Positions 1 to 7,099 of a stretch of DNA of 18,432 nt are shown piece by piece (position 1 is the first letter of the stretch; every line of letters begins with the position of its first letter). Source of the stretch: JBDUCV01 sp040003255. Its GTDB lineage: Bacteria > Actinomycetota > Actinomycetes > Mycobacteriales > Jatrophihabitantaceae. The stretch lies in the NCBI GenBank assembly GCA_040003255.1, contig JBDUCV010000048.1, positions 1-18,432 on the forward strand, in the 5' to 3' direction. A model generated the notes under the pieces. That model saw only the letters and a list, made by a program, of their open reading frames with translations. It ran no database searches and had not been told where the DNA came from. A program made the position numbers and the translations under genes.

Positions 1-2
1 CT

Positions 3-659
3 GCGGGAATCGTGTCGTTCTACGGGCCGAGCCTGCTGGCCGGCTTCGCCGAGAACGGCGGCATCCATCCCTACGTCGACGCCTGCGTGCGACAGGCAAT
101 CTTCCAGAGCGAGCCGTTTCGCGTGTCGGCGGCGACAGAATGGACCGAGGAGGTGCTCGACTGGCGCGATCCCGAGCTCGCCAGGCAGCGTCGGCGATGG
201 TGGCCCAATCCGGGATGGCAATGGCTGCAGGGCGATGACCCAGCCGAGGGCGAGTTGGTCGGCGGCAACATCGAGATCCTCGAAATGGCCAAGGGCACCT
301 CGATATGGCCGGCCGACGAGGTTTGGGACGGTGCAATTCTCGGGCTCGAGATGTCGGAGGATGCTCCGCCGCCCGCGACGGTCGGGAATTGGCTGCAGAA
401 TTACGCCGCCCTCGGTTTGCTGAACCGGATCGGCGCGCTGCTGGTGTCCCGGCCGCAGTTCTACCCGCTGGCCGACGTGTTTCGGCTTTGGCAGACAGTG
501 CAACGCGTGCTCGCCGAATGCGGTCGCGCCGATCTGCCGTTGGTGACCAACCTCGACTACGGGCACAGCTCGCCGATGGGTGTCTTGCCCCTCGGTTGTC
601 GAACCCGGGTCGATCCGGCCGCCCGGACGATCACCGTCCTGGAGGCCGCCGTTCACTGA
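3..659 (+). CDS. S66-family LD-carboxypeptidase / MccF-like peptidase, 3' part
   Basis: This is the C-terminal part of a serine peptidase of family S66 (LD-carboxypeptidase LdcA / microcin C immunity protein MccF), which cleaves at a D-amino-acid or acyl-aminonucleotide bond. The frame is open to the left edge and reads AGIVSFYGPSLL, the conserved segment after the nucleophile-serine motif. The N-terminal Ser domain is therefore outside the window. Numbering from the GTG at 12, I see GWQWLQG at 68-74, GGNIEIL at 84-90, the likely catalytic Glu in LEMSED (E113), and the catalytic His in DYGHSSPMGVLPLG (H185). The Trp-rich stretch at 63-71 before the LQG motif fits the MccF-like branch better than classical LdcA. 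In the family the enzyme acts on murein tetrapeptides or on peptidyl-nucleotide toxins; which applies here cannot be told. It ends 39 bp before the convergent marR stop, over a hairpin. Confidence 0.88.
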   Translation, partial: AGIVSFYGPSLLAGFAENGGIHPYVDACVRQAIFQSEPFRVSAATEWTEEVLDWRDPELARQRRRWWPNPGWQWLQGDDPAEGELVGGNIEILEMAKGTSIWPADEVWDGAILGLEMSEDAPPPATVGNWLQNYAALGLLNRIGALLVSRPQFYPLADVFRLWQTVQRVLAECGRADLPLVTNLDYGHSSPMGVLPLGCRTRVDPAARTITVLEAAVH

Positions 660-664
660 AGGGC

Positions 665-699
665 AGCGGCCCGGCGCCGGCTGCGATCCTCGGGCCGCT
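665..699. terminator. Hairpin between convergent genes, possible bidirectional terminator
   Basis: Perfect 8-bp arms AGCGGCCC (665-672) and GGGCCGCT (692-699) enclose a 19-nt GC-rich loop (673-691). The hairpin sits exactly between the stop of the carboxypeptidase gene and the stop of the convergent marR gene. There is no T-tract on either side, so its role as a terminator is inferred from position and stem alone. Confidence 0.45.
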
Positions 700-1214
700 C
701 AATCGGCGAAGTCGCCGGCCTCGACGCGCAGACCGCGCAGGGTGGCAAACAGCTGGCGCAGCTGGTCGGCGTCGAGCGGGCCAAGGCCGAAGCGGGCCGC
801 GTTGAGCTCCGCCGTGGCTTCCGCGGCGACGCGACGTCCGTCGTCGGTGATCACTGCCAACGTGCCGCGGCCGTCGCGTGGGTTGGGTTGGCGCCGCACC
901 AGGCCGGCCGCCTCCAACCGGTCGATGACGTTGGTCACCGATGTGGCGTGCACCTGCAGCCGCTCACCGATCTTCGACAGCGGCAGCGCACCCTGCTTAG
1001 CGAAGGTCAGCAGCACCAAGGCCTCATAGCGGCTAAACGTCACGCCATACGGCTTGAGCATCGCGTCGAGCTCGGCGATCAGGATCTGCTGCGCCCGCAT
1101 GATGGAGGTAACGGCGCGCATCGCGTCGTAAACCTCGGATCGCTCACCGGGCCAATGCCGTTGCCACAGCTCGGCCGCCCGTTCGATCGGATCGAAGCCA
1201 AGCGACGTGGGCAC
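699..1214 (-). CDS. MarR-family transcriptional regulator
   Basis: This is a 171-residue winged-helix regulator of the MarR type. It carries the usual N-terminal dimerisation helix with LKPYGVTFSRYEALVLL, then the recognition helix region (HATSVTNVIDRLEAAGLV), and the wing with RQPNPRDGRGTLAVITDDG, which holds the conserved D-x-R-G turn. A longer open frame runs to 1460, but its N-terminal part is Ser/Arg-rich shadow of the opposite gene. I chose GTG at 1214 because homology begins just after it and a -10 like TACTCT (1226-1221) lies 6 nt upstream, suggesting a leaderless start. It is divergent from the glutaryl-CoA dehydrogenase-type gene across 49 bp, so it may control that gene and itself. 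Its ligand is unknown; an aromatic acid or acyl-CoA would fit MarR habits and the neighbour. Confidence 0.9.
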   Translation of the reverse strand: MPTSLGFDPIERAAELWQRHWPGERSEVYDAMRAVTSIMRAQQILIAELDAMLKPYGVTFSRYEALVLLTFAKQGALPLSKIGERLQVHATSVTNVIDRLEAAGLVRRQPNPRDGRGTLAVITDDGRRVAAEATAELNAARFGLGPLDADQLRQLFATLRGLRVEAGDFAD

Positions 1215-1220
1215 CCTCGC

Positions 1221-1226
1221 AGAGTA
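1221..1226 (-). promoter_or_regulatory. -10 element TACTCT of the marR gene
   Basis: On the minus strand TACTCT is followed by six bases and then the GTG start at 1214. This TANNNT-N6-GTG layout puts transcription start at or next to the start codon, so a leaderless mRNA is inferred. I see no clear -35. Confidence 0.5.
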
Positions 1227-1250
1227 GTGGGGGTTGGATCGGTCGCCGCG

Positions 1251-1256
1251 TAACCT
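1251..1256 (+). promoter_or_regulatory. -10 element TAACCT of the glutaryl-CoA dehydrogenase gene
   Basis: TAACCT lies 7 nt upstream of the GTG at 1264, and no Shine-Dalgarno sequence is present, so a leaderless transcript is inferred. The element is only 24 bp from the divergent marR -10. A regulator bound between them could govern both genes. A weak imperfect inverted repeat (GGGGGTT at 1229-1235 against AACCTCA at 1252-1258, 5 of 7 pairs) spans the two elements. Confidence 0.5.
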
Positions 1257-1263
1257 CACGGGC

Positions 1264-2436
1264 GTGAGCGACGTCCTCGAACGCCTTGACCTACTCGACC
1301 TCGACCACGAGTTGTCGGATGAGAACCGGCTGCTGCGAGACACCGTCCGCAAGTTCGCGGACGACCGGTTGCGGCCCAGCATCCGCGACTGGTTCGAGCG
1401 CGGGGAACTTCCCGCACGGGAGCTGGCGCAAGAGTTCGGCCAGCTCGGGGTGCTCGGCATGCACCTGTCCGGCTACGGCTGCCAGGGCGCCTCGCCATCG
1501 CAGTACGGGATCGTGTCGGCCGAGATCGAGGCGGTCGACTCGGGGCTGCGCTCGCTGGTCAGCGTCCAAGGGTCGCTGGCCATGTATGCGATCTACGCCT
1601 ACGGCGGCGAGGAGCAGAAACAGCGTTGGCTGCCCGAGATGGCGAAGGGCACGCTGATCGGCTGCTTCGGGCTGACCGAGGCCGACTCCGGGTCCGACCC
1701 GGGATCCATGCGCACGAGCGCCCGGCGCGACGGATCGGACTGGATTCTCAACGGCTCGAAGATGTGGATCACCAACGGCTCGATCGCCGACGTGGCGGTG
1801 GTCTGGGCGCGCACCGACGAGGGCATCCGCGGCTTCCTCGTCGAACGCGGCACCCAGGGCTTCGGGGCGCAGGACGTGCACCACAAGCTTTCGCTGCGGG
1901 CGTCAGTGACCAGCTCGCTGCACTTCGACGACGTGCGGCTGCCCGGCGACGCGATACTGCCCGAGGGCAGCGGGTTGCGGGCGCCGCTGGGTTGCCTGAC
2001 CGAAGCTCGCTTCGGCATCGTCTGGGGCGTTACCGGGTCGGCACGGGACGCGCTCGCCTCGGCCATCGACTACGCGACGACGCGCACCCAGTTCGGCAAG
2101 CCGATCGCGGGCTTCCAGCTTACCCAGCGCAAGATCGCCGAGATGGGTGTCGCGCTCGGCCATGCGCAGCTCACCGCCCGACGTTTGGGCGAACTCAAGG
2201 ACGCCGGACGGATCACCCCACAGCAGGTCAGCTTCGGCAAGTTTGCGAACGTCCGGGCGGCGCTGGACATCTGCCGCGAGGCACGCAGCATCCTCGGCGG
2301 CAGTGGCATCACCACCGAATACCCCGTGCTGCGCCACGCGTTGAACCTCGAAACCGTCTACACCTATGAGGGCACGCACGAGATACACACCCTGGTGCTC
2401 GGTCAGGCGTTGACCGGCCTCGACGCGTTTCGCTGA
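1264..2436 (+). CDS. gcdH: Glutaryl-CoA dehydrogenase-type acyl-CoA dehydrogenase
   Basis: This is a 390-residue flavoprotein of the acyl-CoA dehydrogenase superfamily, closest in motif detail to glutaryl-CoA dehydrogenase, which oxidises and decarboxylates glutaryl-CoA to crotonyl-CoA in lysine, tryptophan and aromatic breakdown. Diagnostic stretches are LRSLVSVQGS (the Arg-Ser pair that holds the glutaryl carboxylate), IGCFGLTEADSGSDPGSM, WITNGSIADVAVVWA, KLSLRAS, FGIVWGVTGSA, RTQFGKPIAGFQLTQ, LGGSGITTEYPVLRHALNLE and TYEGTHEIH, which carries the catalytic base E369. Length matches the family. GTG at 1264 is preferred over TTG at 1234 because TAACCT lies 7 nt upstream and homology begins right after. 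It is divergent from marR. Specificity for glutaryl-CoA rather than another acyl-CoA is inferred from motifs. Confidence 0.88.
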   Translation: MSDVLERLDLLDLDHELSDENRLLRDTVRKFADDRLRPSIRDWFERGELPARELAQEFGQLGVLGMHLSGYGCQGASPSQYGIVSAEIEAVDSGLRSLVSVQGSLAMYAIYAYGGEEQKQRWLPEMAKGTLIGCFGLTEADSGSDPGSMRTSARRDGSDWILNGSKMWITNGSIADVAVVWARTDEGIRGFLVERGTQGFGAQDVHHKLSLRASVTSSLHFDDVRLPGDAILPEGSGLRAPLGCLTEARFGIVWGVTGSARDALASAIDYATTRTQFGKPIAGFQLTQRKIAEMGVALGHAQLTARRLGELKDAGRITPQQVSFGKFANVRAALDICREARSILGGSGITTEYPVLRHALNLETVYTYEGTHEIHTLVLGQALTGLDAFR

Positions 2437-2446
2437 ATCAAGCGCT

Positions 2447-2452
2447 TAGGCT
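2447..2452 (+). promoter_or_regulatory. -10 element TAGGCT of the DUF2127-like gene
   Basis: TAGGCT is followed by six bases (GCGCGC) and the GTG at 2459, inside the 22-bp gap after gcdH. This suggests an independent leaderless promoter rather than simple read-through from gcdH. Confidence 0.45.
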
Positions 2453-2458
2453 GCGCGC

Positions 2459-3262
2459 GTGGACTGGAACCTGCGCACCTGCTCGCGCAAGGGTCACCTG
2501 ACCTACGCACCGGACGAGGCGCGCTTTCGGGAACGGCTCGAGGCAACAACGCCGCTCGGTGACGCGTGGCGCTGCCTGCGATGCGGCAGCTACATCCTCG
2601 GCGATCCGCATGGCACCGGCCCGGCTGACCGCGCACCCGTGCTATTGCGCGGCAAGGCGCTGCGATCGGCGTTCATCCTGCGCGCACTCGCCGTCGAGCG
2701 TTGGGTGCGCGGACTAATCATCGTGCTGCTGGGCGTGGCCGTGCTGCGTTTCAAGACCACCCAGGTGAGCATCAAAGAACTCGTCGATCGAGATCTCGAG
2801 GCGCTCAAGCCCTTCTTCGATCAGATCCATTTCAACGTGTCGGACTCGACCACGATCCGCTCGATCGAAAAGGCGCTCGACGCCAAGCCATCGACGCTGA
2901 ACCTGGTCGCGACCTTTCTGCTGTTCTACGGCGGTCTGCAGGTGGTCGAGGGTTTCGGCTTGTGGCTGCTCAAGCGATGGGGTGAGTACTTCGCGGTGGT
3001 GGCCACGTCGCTGTTCATCCCACTGGAGATCTACGAACTCACCGAAAAGGTCACCTGGCTGCGCCTCGGCGCGCTTGTGCTGAACGTCGCCGCGGTCCTC
3101 TACCTCTTGCTGTCAAAGCGACTGTTCGGGCTGCGAGGTGGCAAGGCCGCCTACGAGGCCGAGCGGCACGAGGAGTCCCTGCTCGAGGTGGAGCACTCGG
3201 CCGGAGAAGGCCTAACGACCTATTCGGTGAGCGAGGCGACTAGTTCGTCGGCCGCCGAATAG
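2459..3262 (+). CDS. DUF2127-like membrane protein with N-terminal zinc-ribbon-like head
   Basis: This 267-residue protein has two parts. Residues 1-50 hold C8-x4-H13 and C39-x2-C42, a pattern that could bind a zinc ion. Residues 80-220 form an integral membrane core with hydrophobic segments near 81-97, 147-171, 177-193 and 200-218. The segments FLLFYGGLQVVEGFGLWL and WGEYFAVVATSLFIPLEIYEL match the DUF2127 family as I know it; its function is unknown. The loop between the first two segments (about 98-146) is hydrophilic, and a charged acidic tail follows residue 225. The GTG start is set by TAGGCT 6 nt upstream. The last 43 bp overlap the 3' end of meaB on the other strand. Confidence 0.82.
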   Translation: MDWNLRTCSRKGHLTYAPDEARFRERLEATTPLGDAWRCLRCGSYILGDPHGTGPADRAPVLLRGKALRSAFILRALAVERWVRGLIIVLLGVAVLRFKTTQVSIKELVDRDLEALKPFFDQIHFNVSDSTTIRSIEKALDAKPSTLNLVATFLLFYGGLQVVEGFGLWLLKRWGEYFAVVATSLFIPLEIYELTEKVTWLRLGALVLNVAAVLYLLLSKRLFGLRGGKAAYEAERHEESLLEVEHSAGEGLTTYSVSEATSSSAAE

Positions 3263-4212
3263 GGGTCAATGGCACCGGACACAACCTGAGCGGCAGAGGC
3301 ATCGAGGGCCGCCGACCCGTGTACCTCGCCGAACCGGGCGCGCACCTGGGTGAGCGCGATCGCCTCGATCTCGGCCGCGGCGCGTGCCTGCCGTCGACGA
3401 GTCAGCTCGCCGGTGCGGGTCATCCATTCCCGGTGCTTGTCCAGCGCCGCCAGCACGTCGGCAATGCCCTCGGCGCGCGAGGCGACGGTCTTGACGATCG
3501 GTGGCCGCCAGCTGCCGGGCTCGGAGTGCCGCCCGCCGAGTGACTGCATGTAACGCAGATCGCGGGCGACCTGGTCGGCGCCGTCGCGATCGGCCTTGTT
3601 GACGACGAAGACGTCGGCGATCTCGAGGATGCCCGCCTTGGCCGCCTGGATGCCGTCACCCATCCCCGGGGCGAGCAGTAGCACGGTGGTGTCGGCCAGC
3701 GATGCGATCTCCACCTCTGCCTGCCCGACGCCGACGGTCTCGATCAGGACGATGTCGCAGCCCGCGGCGTCCAGCACCCGCAACGCCTGCGGGGCGGCCG
3801 AGGCCAACCCGCCGAGGTGCCCACGCGAGGCCATCGATCGGATGAACACCTCGCTGTCGGTGGCGTGGTCCTGCATCCGAACCCGGTCGCCGAGCAACGC
3901 GCCCCCGGAGAACGGCGAGGACGGGTCGACCGCGAGCACGCCGATCCGGTGGCCGTCCGCACGCAGCGCGCCGACGATCGCGGACGTCGAAGTCGACTTG
4001 CCAACACCGGGTGACCCGGTGAGCCCGACCACCTGAGCGTGTCCGGTGAATGGCACGAGGGCGGCGGCTACCTGGCGCAGCAGCGGCGAATCGTTCTCGA
4101 CCAGGGAGATCAGCCGGGCAACGGCCCGCGCGTCGGCTGCCCGCGCTCGCCGGACTAGGTCGGCGACATCCGCGCCGCCGCGCTTATCGCTACAGGTCGC
4201 CGCGGATCTCAC
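3220..4212 (-). CDS. meaB: MeaB/ArgK-type GTPase, methylmalonyl-CoA mutase chaperone
   Basis: This 330-residue G3E-family P-loop GTPase protects and reloads the B12 cofactor of methylmalonyl-CoA mutase. Numbered from the GTG at 4212, I see Walker A GSPGVGKST (66-74), AVDPSSPFSGGALLGDRVRM, the switch region with SMASRGHLGG, ETVGVGQAEVEIASLAD (Walker B/switch) and the guanine-specificity motif NKAD. An open frame runs up to 4263, but GTG at 4212 shares four bases with the TGA of the upstream thiolase (GTGA). This coupling fixes the start and makes the two genes one operon. With the epimerase nearby, the context is propionyl-CoA/methylmalonyl-CoA metabolism. The mutase subunits themselves are not in the window. 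Its 3' end overlaps the convergent DUF2127-like gene by 43 bp. Confidence 0.94.
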   Translation of the reverse strand: MRSAATCSDKRGGADVADLVRRARAADARAVARLISLVENDSPLLRQVAAALVPFTGHAQVVGLTGSPGVGKSTSTSAIVGALRADGHRIGVLAVDPSSPFSGGALLGDRVRMQDHATDSEVFIRSMASRGHLGGLASAAPQALRVLDAAGCDIVLIETVGVGQAEVEIASLADTTVLLLAPGMGDGIQAAKAGILEIADVFVVNKADRDGADQVARDLRYMQSLGGRHSEPGSWRPPIVKTVASRAEGIADVLAALDKHREWMTRTGELTRRRQARAAAEIEAIALTQVRARFGEVHGSAALDASAAQVVSGAIDPYSAADELVASLTE

Positions 4213-5396
4213 GCTGCGGGGACGCGCAGGATCAGCGCATCGCCTTGACCGCCGCCCCCGCACAACGCGGCCACGCCGGTGCCACCGCCGCGGCGCCTGA
4301 GCTCCAAGGCCAGGGTGAGAGCAAGCCTCGCGCCGGACATTCCGATCGGGTGGCCGAGCGCGATGGCGCCGCCGTTCACGTTGACGATTTCGGCATCGAC
4401 CCCGAGGTCCTTTATCGACTGCAACCCGACGGCCGCGAAGGCTTCGTTGATTTCGATGAGGTCCAGCTCACCCACCGACATGCCCGCTTTGCGCAAGGCG
4501 TCATTGATCGCGTTGGAAGGCTGCGACTGCAGTGAATTGTCGGGACCGGCGACATTGCCGTGCGCGCCGATCTCGGCGATCCAGGACAGGCCCAGCTCCT
4601 GCGCCTTGGCTTTGCTCATAACCACCACGGCAGCGGCGCCGTCGGAGATCTGTGACGCGGACCCGGCCGTGATCGTCCCGTCGGCACCGAAAGCCGGCTT
4701 GAGGCGGGCGAGCGAGTCGGCGGTCGTGTCTGCCCGGATGCCCTCGTCATCACGGAACTCGATCGGGTCACCCTTGCGCTGCGGGATGAGAACGGGCGTG
4801 ATCTCCTCGTCGAACACCCCGTTTTTCTGTGCCAGCGCCGCCCGCTGATGGGAGCGGGCGGCGAACTCGTCCTGCTCGGCGCGCCCGATGCCCAGCCGGG
4901 TGTTGACCCGATCGGTCGATTCGCCCATCGGGATGTGGTCGAACACATCGGTAAGACCGTCGTAGGCCATCGCGTCCAGCAACTGGATCGACCCGTACTT
5001 GTAACCGCCGCGCGATTTCGGCAGCAAATGCGGAGCGTTCGTCATCGATTCCTGGCCGCCAGCGACAATGACGTCGAACTCGCCGGCCCGGATCAGCTGG
5101 TCGGCCAAGGCGATCGCGTCCAGCCCCGATAGGCACACCTTGTTGATCGTCAGCGCGGGGACGGTCAACGGGATACCGGCCTGGTGCGCGGCCTGCCGCG
5201 CCGGAATTTGCCCAGCCCCGGCTTGCAGCACCTGACCCATGATCACGTACTGCACTTGTTCCGGGCTGACGCCAGAGCGCTCGAGCGCGGCCGAGATCGC
5301 GACCCCGCCGAGCTCTGCCCCGGAGAAGTCCTTCAGCGACCCAAGCAGCCGCCCCATCGCAGTTCGTGCACCGTTGACGATGACCGACCCGGACAT
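4209..5396 (-). CDS. Thiolase, acetyl-CoA acetyltransferase
   Basis: This 395-residue thiolase-superfamily enzyme condenses two acetyl-CoA to acetoacetyl-CoA or performs the reverse thiolysis. The catalytic triad is visible: nucleophilic C88 in NKVCLSGL, H349 in GHPIGMSGAR and C379 in CGGGGQGDA. The INEAFA motif is also present. Length and the short GNVAGPDNSLQSQPSNAI region fit biosynthetic/acetoacetyl-CoA thiolases (AtoB/PhaA/mycobacterial FadA4 group). The ATG start has a strong Shine-Dalgarno, AGGAGG, 7 nt upstream, one of the few clear ones in this window. It is first in a two-gene operon with meaB through a 4-bp overlap, and divergent from the methylmalonyl-CoA epimerase. Chain-length specificity cannot be settled from sequence. 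Confidence 0.95.
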   Translation of the reverse strand: MSGSVIVNGARTAMGRLLGSLKDFSGAELGGVAISAALERSGVSPEQVQYVIMGQVLQAGAGQIPARQAAHQAGIPLTVPALTINKVCLSGLDAIALADQLIRAGEFDVIVAGGQESMTNAPHLLPKSRGGYKYGSIQLLDAMAYDGLTDVFDHIPMGESTDRVNTRLGIGRAEQDEFAARSHQRAALAQKNGVFDEEITPVLIPQRKGDPIEFRDDEGIRADTTADSLARLKPAFGADGTITAGSASQISDGAAAVVVMSKAKAQELGLSWIAEIGAHGNVAGPDNSLQSQPSNAINDALRKAGMSVGELDLIEINEAFAAVGLQSIKDLGVDAEIVNVNGGAIALGHPIGMSGARLALTLALELRRRGGGTGVAALCGGGGQGDALILRVPAA

Positions 5397-5437
5397 GAGG
5401 TGCCTCCTGCGCTCGACGGGCTTGGACGGACGTCCTC

Positions 5438-5466
5438 ACTGTATCCGCGGCGGCAGGGCGGGTCAG
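5438..5466 (-). promoter_or_regulatory. Promoter of the thiolase-meaB operon
   Basis: On the minus strand CTGACC (5466-5461), a 17-bp spacer and TACAGT (5443-5438) form a plausible sigma-70-type promoter. It would start a transcript near 5431 with a leader of about 35 nt that includes AGGAGG at 5409-5404. It is inferred from spacing and hexamers only. Confidence 0.45.
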
Positions 5467-5531
5467 CGGATCGGCTGTGAGTCCCGGCACGAGGGGTCGC
5501 CAGCGCGCCGGACAGCAGCCACCATGGCGGG

Positions 5532-5960
5532 ATGGCGAAGCCGCTGTTCAGCCGGATCGATCATGTGGGCATCGCCGTGGCCGACCTCGACGTGGCGATC
5601 GCGTTCCATTGCGACATGTTCGGCATGGTGCTCGTCCACCAAGAGGTCAACGTCGAGCTGGGCGTCCGTGAGGCGATACTCGCCGTCGGCGAGGGCGACA
5701 CCCGGATCCAGCTGCTCGCCCCGCTGACCCCGGATTCGGCGATAGCGCGGTTCCTGGACCACTCCGGACCGGGTGTCCAGCAGGTCGCCTATACCGTCGA
5801 TGACGTCGAGGCGGCGGCGGCCGAGCTACGGGCGAAGGGGCTGCGCCTGCTCTACGACGCACCCCGGCGCGGCACGGCCGGAAGTCTGGTCAACTTCGTC
5901 CATCCGAAGGATGCTGGCGGCGTCTTGGTGGAAATCGTGGAGCTCGACGGCCCCCGATGA
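5532..5960 (+). CDS. mce: Methylmalonyl-CoA epimerase
   Basis: This 142-residue vicinal-oxygen-chelate protein interconverts (2S)- and (2R)-methylmalonyl-CoA, feeding propionyl-CoA carbon to the B12-dependent mutase. The two beta-alpha-beta-beta-beta repeats are recognisable: IDHVGIAVADLDVAIAF with metal ligand H11, IQLLAPL with Q60, VAYTVDDVEAAAAELRAKG, and HPKDAGGVLVEIVE with E134. The third ligand position, His in the classical Propionibacterium enzyme, falls on Gln here (GPGVQQVAY, Q83/Q84). I recall the same QQ in mycobacterial homologues, so this is probably an actinobacterial variant rather than a dead enzyme. An ATG at 5524 is out of frame. The ATG used has only a weak purine stretch (GGCGGG) ahead. 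It is divergent from thiolase-meaB. Confidence 0.93.
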   Translation: MAKPLFSRIDHVGIAVADLDVAIAFHCDMFGMVLVHQEVNVELGVREAILAVGEGDTRIQLLAPLTPDSAIARFLDHSGPGVQQVAYTVDDVEAAAAELRAKGLRLLYDAPRRGTAGSLVNFVHPKDAGGVLVEIVELDGPR

Positions 5961-6043
5961 CCCAGGCTCGGCGATATGGACGGCTCGGTGCACAGTGACC
6001 GGTTGAGTGTGACGCGTCTGGTTATTAGTGCGACCATCGAGGC

Positions 6044-7024
6044 ATGTCAGCCGATAACCGGTCGGATGCCCTGCCCATTTTGATGGACCGCGGGTTCGAC
6101 ACGGCGATGCGCGGTTACGACCGCCGACAGGTGGACGAGTTCCTGGCCCGCCTGGACGACGATGCCCGTGCCGCGATGTCCGAACGCGACGCGGCGAATG
6201 CCCGCAGTGCAGATCTCGCGGCGCAACTGGCGAGCGCGCAGGCACAGGCCGAATCGCTTCGCCGCCAGTTGCGGGCGGCCACCGCGGAGGTAACCGAGGC
6301 CAACCTCGCGCCACGGATTCGCGAGCTGCTCGAATCGGCCAGGCACACTGCGGTCAACGTCCGGGCCGAGGCCGACGCGTACGCCGAAAACACCCGCGCC
6401 GGGGCCGACGAGGCCGCACGCCGCGTCCGCAGCGCCGCAGCGGCCGAAGCGGAGCAGACCCTCGCCGCCGCCACCGAACGTCATGCCGAGGCCGACGACA
6501 TGTTCAGGCAGCGGCTGACCGAAGCGGATCGATATCGCACCGAGGTAACCGAGGACGCTGCGGCCCAGGTCGCCGTGGCACGCACGCAGGAGGAGCAGCT
6601 GACTCGAGAGGCGGAGGCCGAACGGACCCGGCTCAACGACGAGGCGGCGGCTGAACGGGCCCGCCTCGCCGACGAGGCGGCTGCCGAACGAGCCCGGCTG
6701 GACAACGAGGCGGCGGCTGAACGATCCCGGCTGGACGCCGAGTCAGCGCAGCGGCGCAGCGTCGCGGACGAGGACTTCCAGATCGCCCTGCGGGTCAGGC
6801 GCAGCGAGGAGAACCGCCGTTCGGCCGAGCAGCTGGCAGCGGCGCAGGCGCAGGCAAGCGGACTGGTCAGCTCCGCGCAGGCGCAGGCAGATCAGATCAC
6901 CCGGGCGGCGGCGATGGAGGCGCAGCGGCTGCAAACCCAGCACGACGACACCCACCGCGCACTGACGACGCTGCACGAGCGACTCGCGCAAGTGATCGAA
7001 CAGACCGCCTCCGGGGAGCGCTGA
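6044..7024 (+). CDS. FilP/Scy-like DivIVA-domain coiled-coil protein
   Basis: This 326-residue protein starts with a DivIVA-like segment (RGFDTAMRGYDRRQVDEFLARL, within residues 16-38) and is otherwise almost entirely predicted coiled coil rich in Ala, Glu, Arg and Gln. The pattern and length resemble Streptomyces FilP, and the gene follows the methylmalonyl-CoA epimerase as I recall filP/scy doing in Streptomyces. Such proteins form filaments or scaffolds at the cell pole with DivIVA and guide tip growth; that role is inferred. Residues 191-234 hold four tandem 11-residue units (AAERARLxDEA), a hendecad pattern typical of a straight or slightly right-handed coiled coil. The ATG at 6044 is chosen because the DivIVA motif starts shortly after. 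The 83-bp upstream gap has TTGAGT and TATTAG but no well-spaced promoter. Confidence 0.85.
   Translation: MSADNRSDALPILMDRGFDTAMRGYDRRQVDEFLARLDDDARAAMSERDAANARSADLAAQLASAQAQAESLRRQLRAATAEVTEANLAPRIRELLESARHTAVNVRAEADAYAENTRAGADEAARRVRSAAAAEAEQTLAAATERHAEADDMFRQRLTEADRYRTEVTEDAAAQVAVARTQEEQLTREAEAERTRLNDEAAAERARLADEAAAERARLDNEAAAERSRLDAESAQRRSVADEDFQIALRVRRSEENRRSAEQLAAAQAQASGLVSSAQAQADQITRAAAMEAQRLQTQHDDTHRALTTLHERLAQVIEQTASGER
6614..6745 (+). repeat. Four tandem 33-bp coding repeats (hendecads)
   Basis: Four consecutive in-frame 33-bp units begin at 6614, 6647, 6680 and 6713. They encode EAERTRLNDEA, AAERARLADEA, AAERARLDNEA and AAERSRLDAES. The DNA units differ mostly by single bases, so recent internal duplication or ongoing slippage/recombination is likely, and repeat number may vary between strains. 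Confidence 0.85.
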
Positions 7025-7099
7025 CCCCAGGAAGCTTCGGTGGTCGCGGGTGCGGTTGGGGCCCCGCTGTCAGTGCTGCAGGCCCGGACGTCATCGCTG

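Noticed and set aside
1626..2369. 247-codon plus-strand open frame inside the glutaryl-CoA dehydrogenase gene
   Set aside because: Out-of-frame shadow; the true frame carries every family motif through this interval.
6003..6028. TTGAGT and TATTAG upstream of the FilP-like gene as a promoter
   Set aside because: The spacer is only 14 bp and the distance to the ATG fits neither a leaderless nor a normal leader; too weak to annotate.
6614..6745. Regular 33-bp repeats that could suggest a CRISPR array
   Set aside because: The units are contiguous with no spacers, in frame with a coiled-coil gene, and encode hendecads.
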